In this document: in pieces, positions 5,513-6,168 of the stretch
How positions within the stretch are numbered: the stretch's first letter is position 1
Layout: each line of letters begins with the position of its first letter
Source: an uncultured Prevotella sp.
GTDB lineage: Bacteria > Bacteroidota > Bacteroidia > Bacteroidales > Bacteroidaceae
Direction: 5' to 3'
DNA: 6,168 bases
Assembly: GCA_947072805.1 (NCBI GenBank)
Contig: CAMTJK010000181.1
Location: 1 to 6,168, forward strand
Made by a program: the position numbers and the translations under genes
Notes under the pieces: generated by a model
The model's input: the letters and a program-made list of their open reading frames with translations, nothing else
The model's database searches: none
Told to the model about the DNA's origin: nothing

Positions 5513-5537
5513 ATAGCGTCCCACGAAGTCACGCTAT
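5513..5537. repeat. Inverted repeat ATAGCGT/ACGCTAT upstream of the 162-aa gene
   Basis: Perfect 7-bp arms at 5513-5519 and 5531-5537 flank an 11-nt spacer, about 40 bp upstream of the -7 box at 5576. The distance between arm centres is 18 bp, close to two helical turns, which would suit a dimeric regulator. No factor can be named. Confidence 0.4.
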
Positions 5538-5563
5538 ATCCCTCTTTGAAAATAGGTAATACC

Positions 5564-5583
5564 ACTGAATATCAGTATCTTTG
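5564..5583 (+). promoter_or_regulatory. Promoter -7 box with abutting dyad for the 162-aa gene
   Basis: TATCTTTG (5576-5583) matches the Bacteroidetes -7 consensus and is identical to the box at 815-822, including the following CA. No good -33 box is present at the usual distance (TTTG at 5545-5548 is too far), which suggests dependence on an activator. The dyad ACTGA-ata-TCAGT (5564-5576) directly touches the -7 box and could be an operator. Transcription would start near 5590, about 14 nt before the ATG at 5604. Confidence 0.6.
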
Positions 5584-5603
5584 CATAAGAATTGCAGCAG
5601 ATT

Positions 5604-6092
5604 ATGAGCAACATTTGCATCTATTTACCACTCGAAGATTACCTCGCCCAATGGTTCATACACGATCAAGGGGGCGAGGTGCCGGTGCATCTTCTTCGAG
5701 GTTCGGTAGAGAGTAAACTTCTGCAAACCTATCTTGCCAAACGTCCGATAGGACAGTTGCCGGAATCGGGCGACGGCAAAACGGCCATCGCCATTCCTAC
5801 ATTCCGCAATCGTCCGGCGGAAACCTACAACTTTCTTCCGAAACACGCTCTTTCTTCTCTGTTGAACATCATCCGTGAACGTTTCGATGTTCAGCTGTGG
5901 GAAGACTTGCATCAATTCGGTAAGATCGGCAAACGCCAAGACTATCTCATTTATGCCTTTATGGAGAAGCACGGCATAGAGGCTTCGGAGAAGAACTGGA
6001 ATGCCATTGCAAAGCGTTATCAGCGGCAAAGAAATGAATATCTCCACCGAGAACGTTCCAAAAAACAGTATTCTCGAAAAAAAATTCATTGA
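5604..6092 (+). CDS. Protein of unknown function, 162 aa, with basic C-terminal region
   Basis: I chose the ATG at 5604 (MSNICIYLPLEDYLAQWF); a TTG four codons upstream is open but less likely and would fall at the presumed transcription start. The product has no signal peptide or membrane segment. A first half (ICIYLPLEDYLAQWFIHDQGGEVPVHLLRGS) looks alpha/beta, followed by a loop and a helical second half (FLPKHALSSLLNIIRERFDVQLWEDLHQF, then RQDYLIYAFMEKHGI) ending in a very basic tail (KRYQRQRNEY...RSKKQYSRKK) that could contact nucleic acid. It resembles conserved hypothetical proteins I associate with Bacteroidetes mobile elements and prophages, with no known function. It has its own promoter and lies directly after the origin-like region, so it may be an origin- or operator-binding factor, or the first gene of the next module. 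Confidence 0.8.
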   Translation: MSNICIYLPLEDYLAQWFIHDQGGEVPVHLLRGSVESKLLQTYLAKRPIGQLPESGDGKTAIAIPTFRNRPAETYNFLPKHALSSLLNIIRERFDVQLWEDLHQFGKIGKRQDYLIYAFMEKHGIEASEKNWNAIAKRYQRQRNEYLHRERSKKQYSRKKIH

Positions 6093-6115
6093 TTTCAGCA
6101 CCGCAAATTTTCAAT

Positions 6116-6132
6116 TATGCTATTTATGCTAT
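6116..6132. repeat. Short tandem repeat TATGCTAT near the window end
   Basis: TATGCTAT occurs at 6116-6123 and 6125-6132, one base apart, in the AT-rich 76 bp after the last gene. It may belong to the control region of a gene beyond the window. Nothing else is recognised in 6093-6168. Confidence 0.35.
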
Positions 6133-6168
6133 AATGCGAACATCCACTCAAATACTACCCGGAATTAA

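Noticed and set aside
6130..6135. TATAAT as a sigma70 -10 box near the window end
   Set aside because: Bacteroidetes primary promoters use TAnnTTTG, no suitable -35 is present, and the sequence is part of a short tandem repeat.

Overview
The window reads as one end of an integrated mobile element from a Bacteroidetes host, most likely of the Bacteroides/Parabacteroides/Prevotella type. Three things point there. Two promoter boxes carry the identical sequence TATCTTTGCA, which fits the Bacteroidetes -7 consensus TAnnTTTG. Start codons lack strong Shine-Dalgarno sequences. The tRNA fragment has no encoded CCA. No taxon below this level can be named from the sequence alone.

Layout, left to right. 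Bases 1-97 look like host flank and hold a rho-independent terminator reading leftward. Bases 98-139 are the 3' part of a tRNA-Phe (anticodon GAA) on the minus strand. It breaks off exactly at the anticodon loop and continues into unrelated DNA, as expected for an att junction of a tRNA-integrating element; the repaired tRNA should lie at the other end, outside the window to the right. Bases 140-226 hold two short hairpins and a perfect tandem 12-bp repeat, possible integrase or excisionase sites. Next come a minus-strand HTH/coiled-coil regulator and, diverging from it, an operon of small genes (a 65-aa protein of unknown function, an excisionase-like HTH protein, a 90-aa possibly HTH protein, and a MerR-like HTH protein). 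The last two junctions of this operon are ATGA overlaps, and it ends in a 1113-aa CHC2-TOPRIM primase fused to an AAA+/SF3-like helicase.

The primase gene is followed by a terminator and then about 450 bp of non-coding DNA that looks like a replication origin. It has four direct copies and one inverted copy of CGTTGACA, with the direct copies spaced 51, 10 and 50 bp (near-integral helical turns), plus a 20-bp palindrome and AT-rich inverted repeats. A promoter then drives a 162-aa protein of unknown function.

Taken together: a regulator sits opposite an early operon across overlapping divergent promoters, and the operon delivers HTH proteins plus a primase-helicase that probably fires the iteron origin next to it. 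This matches the logic of P4-like and PICI-like phage satellites and also of NBU-type mobilizable elements. No integrase, relaxase or packaging gene is in the window, so the class remains open. The most unusual detail is that the primase-helicase ends in EEEMPF, which resembles the C-terminal tip of SSB proteins.
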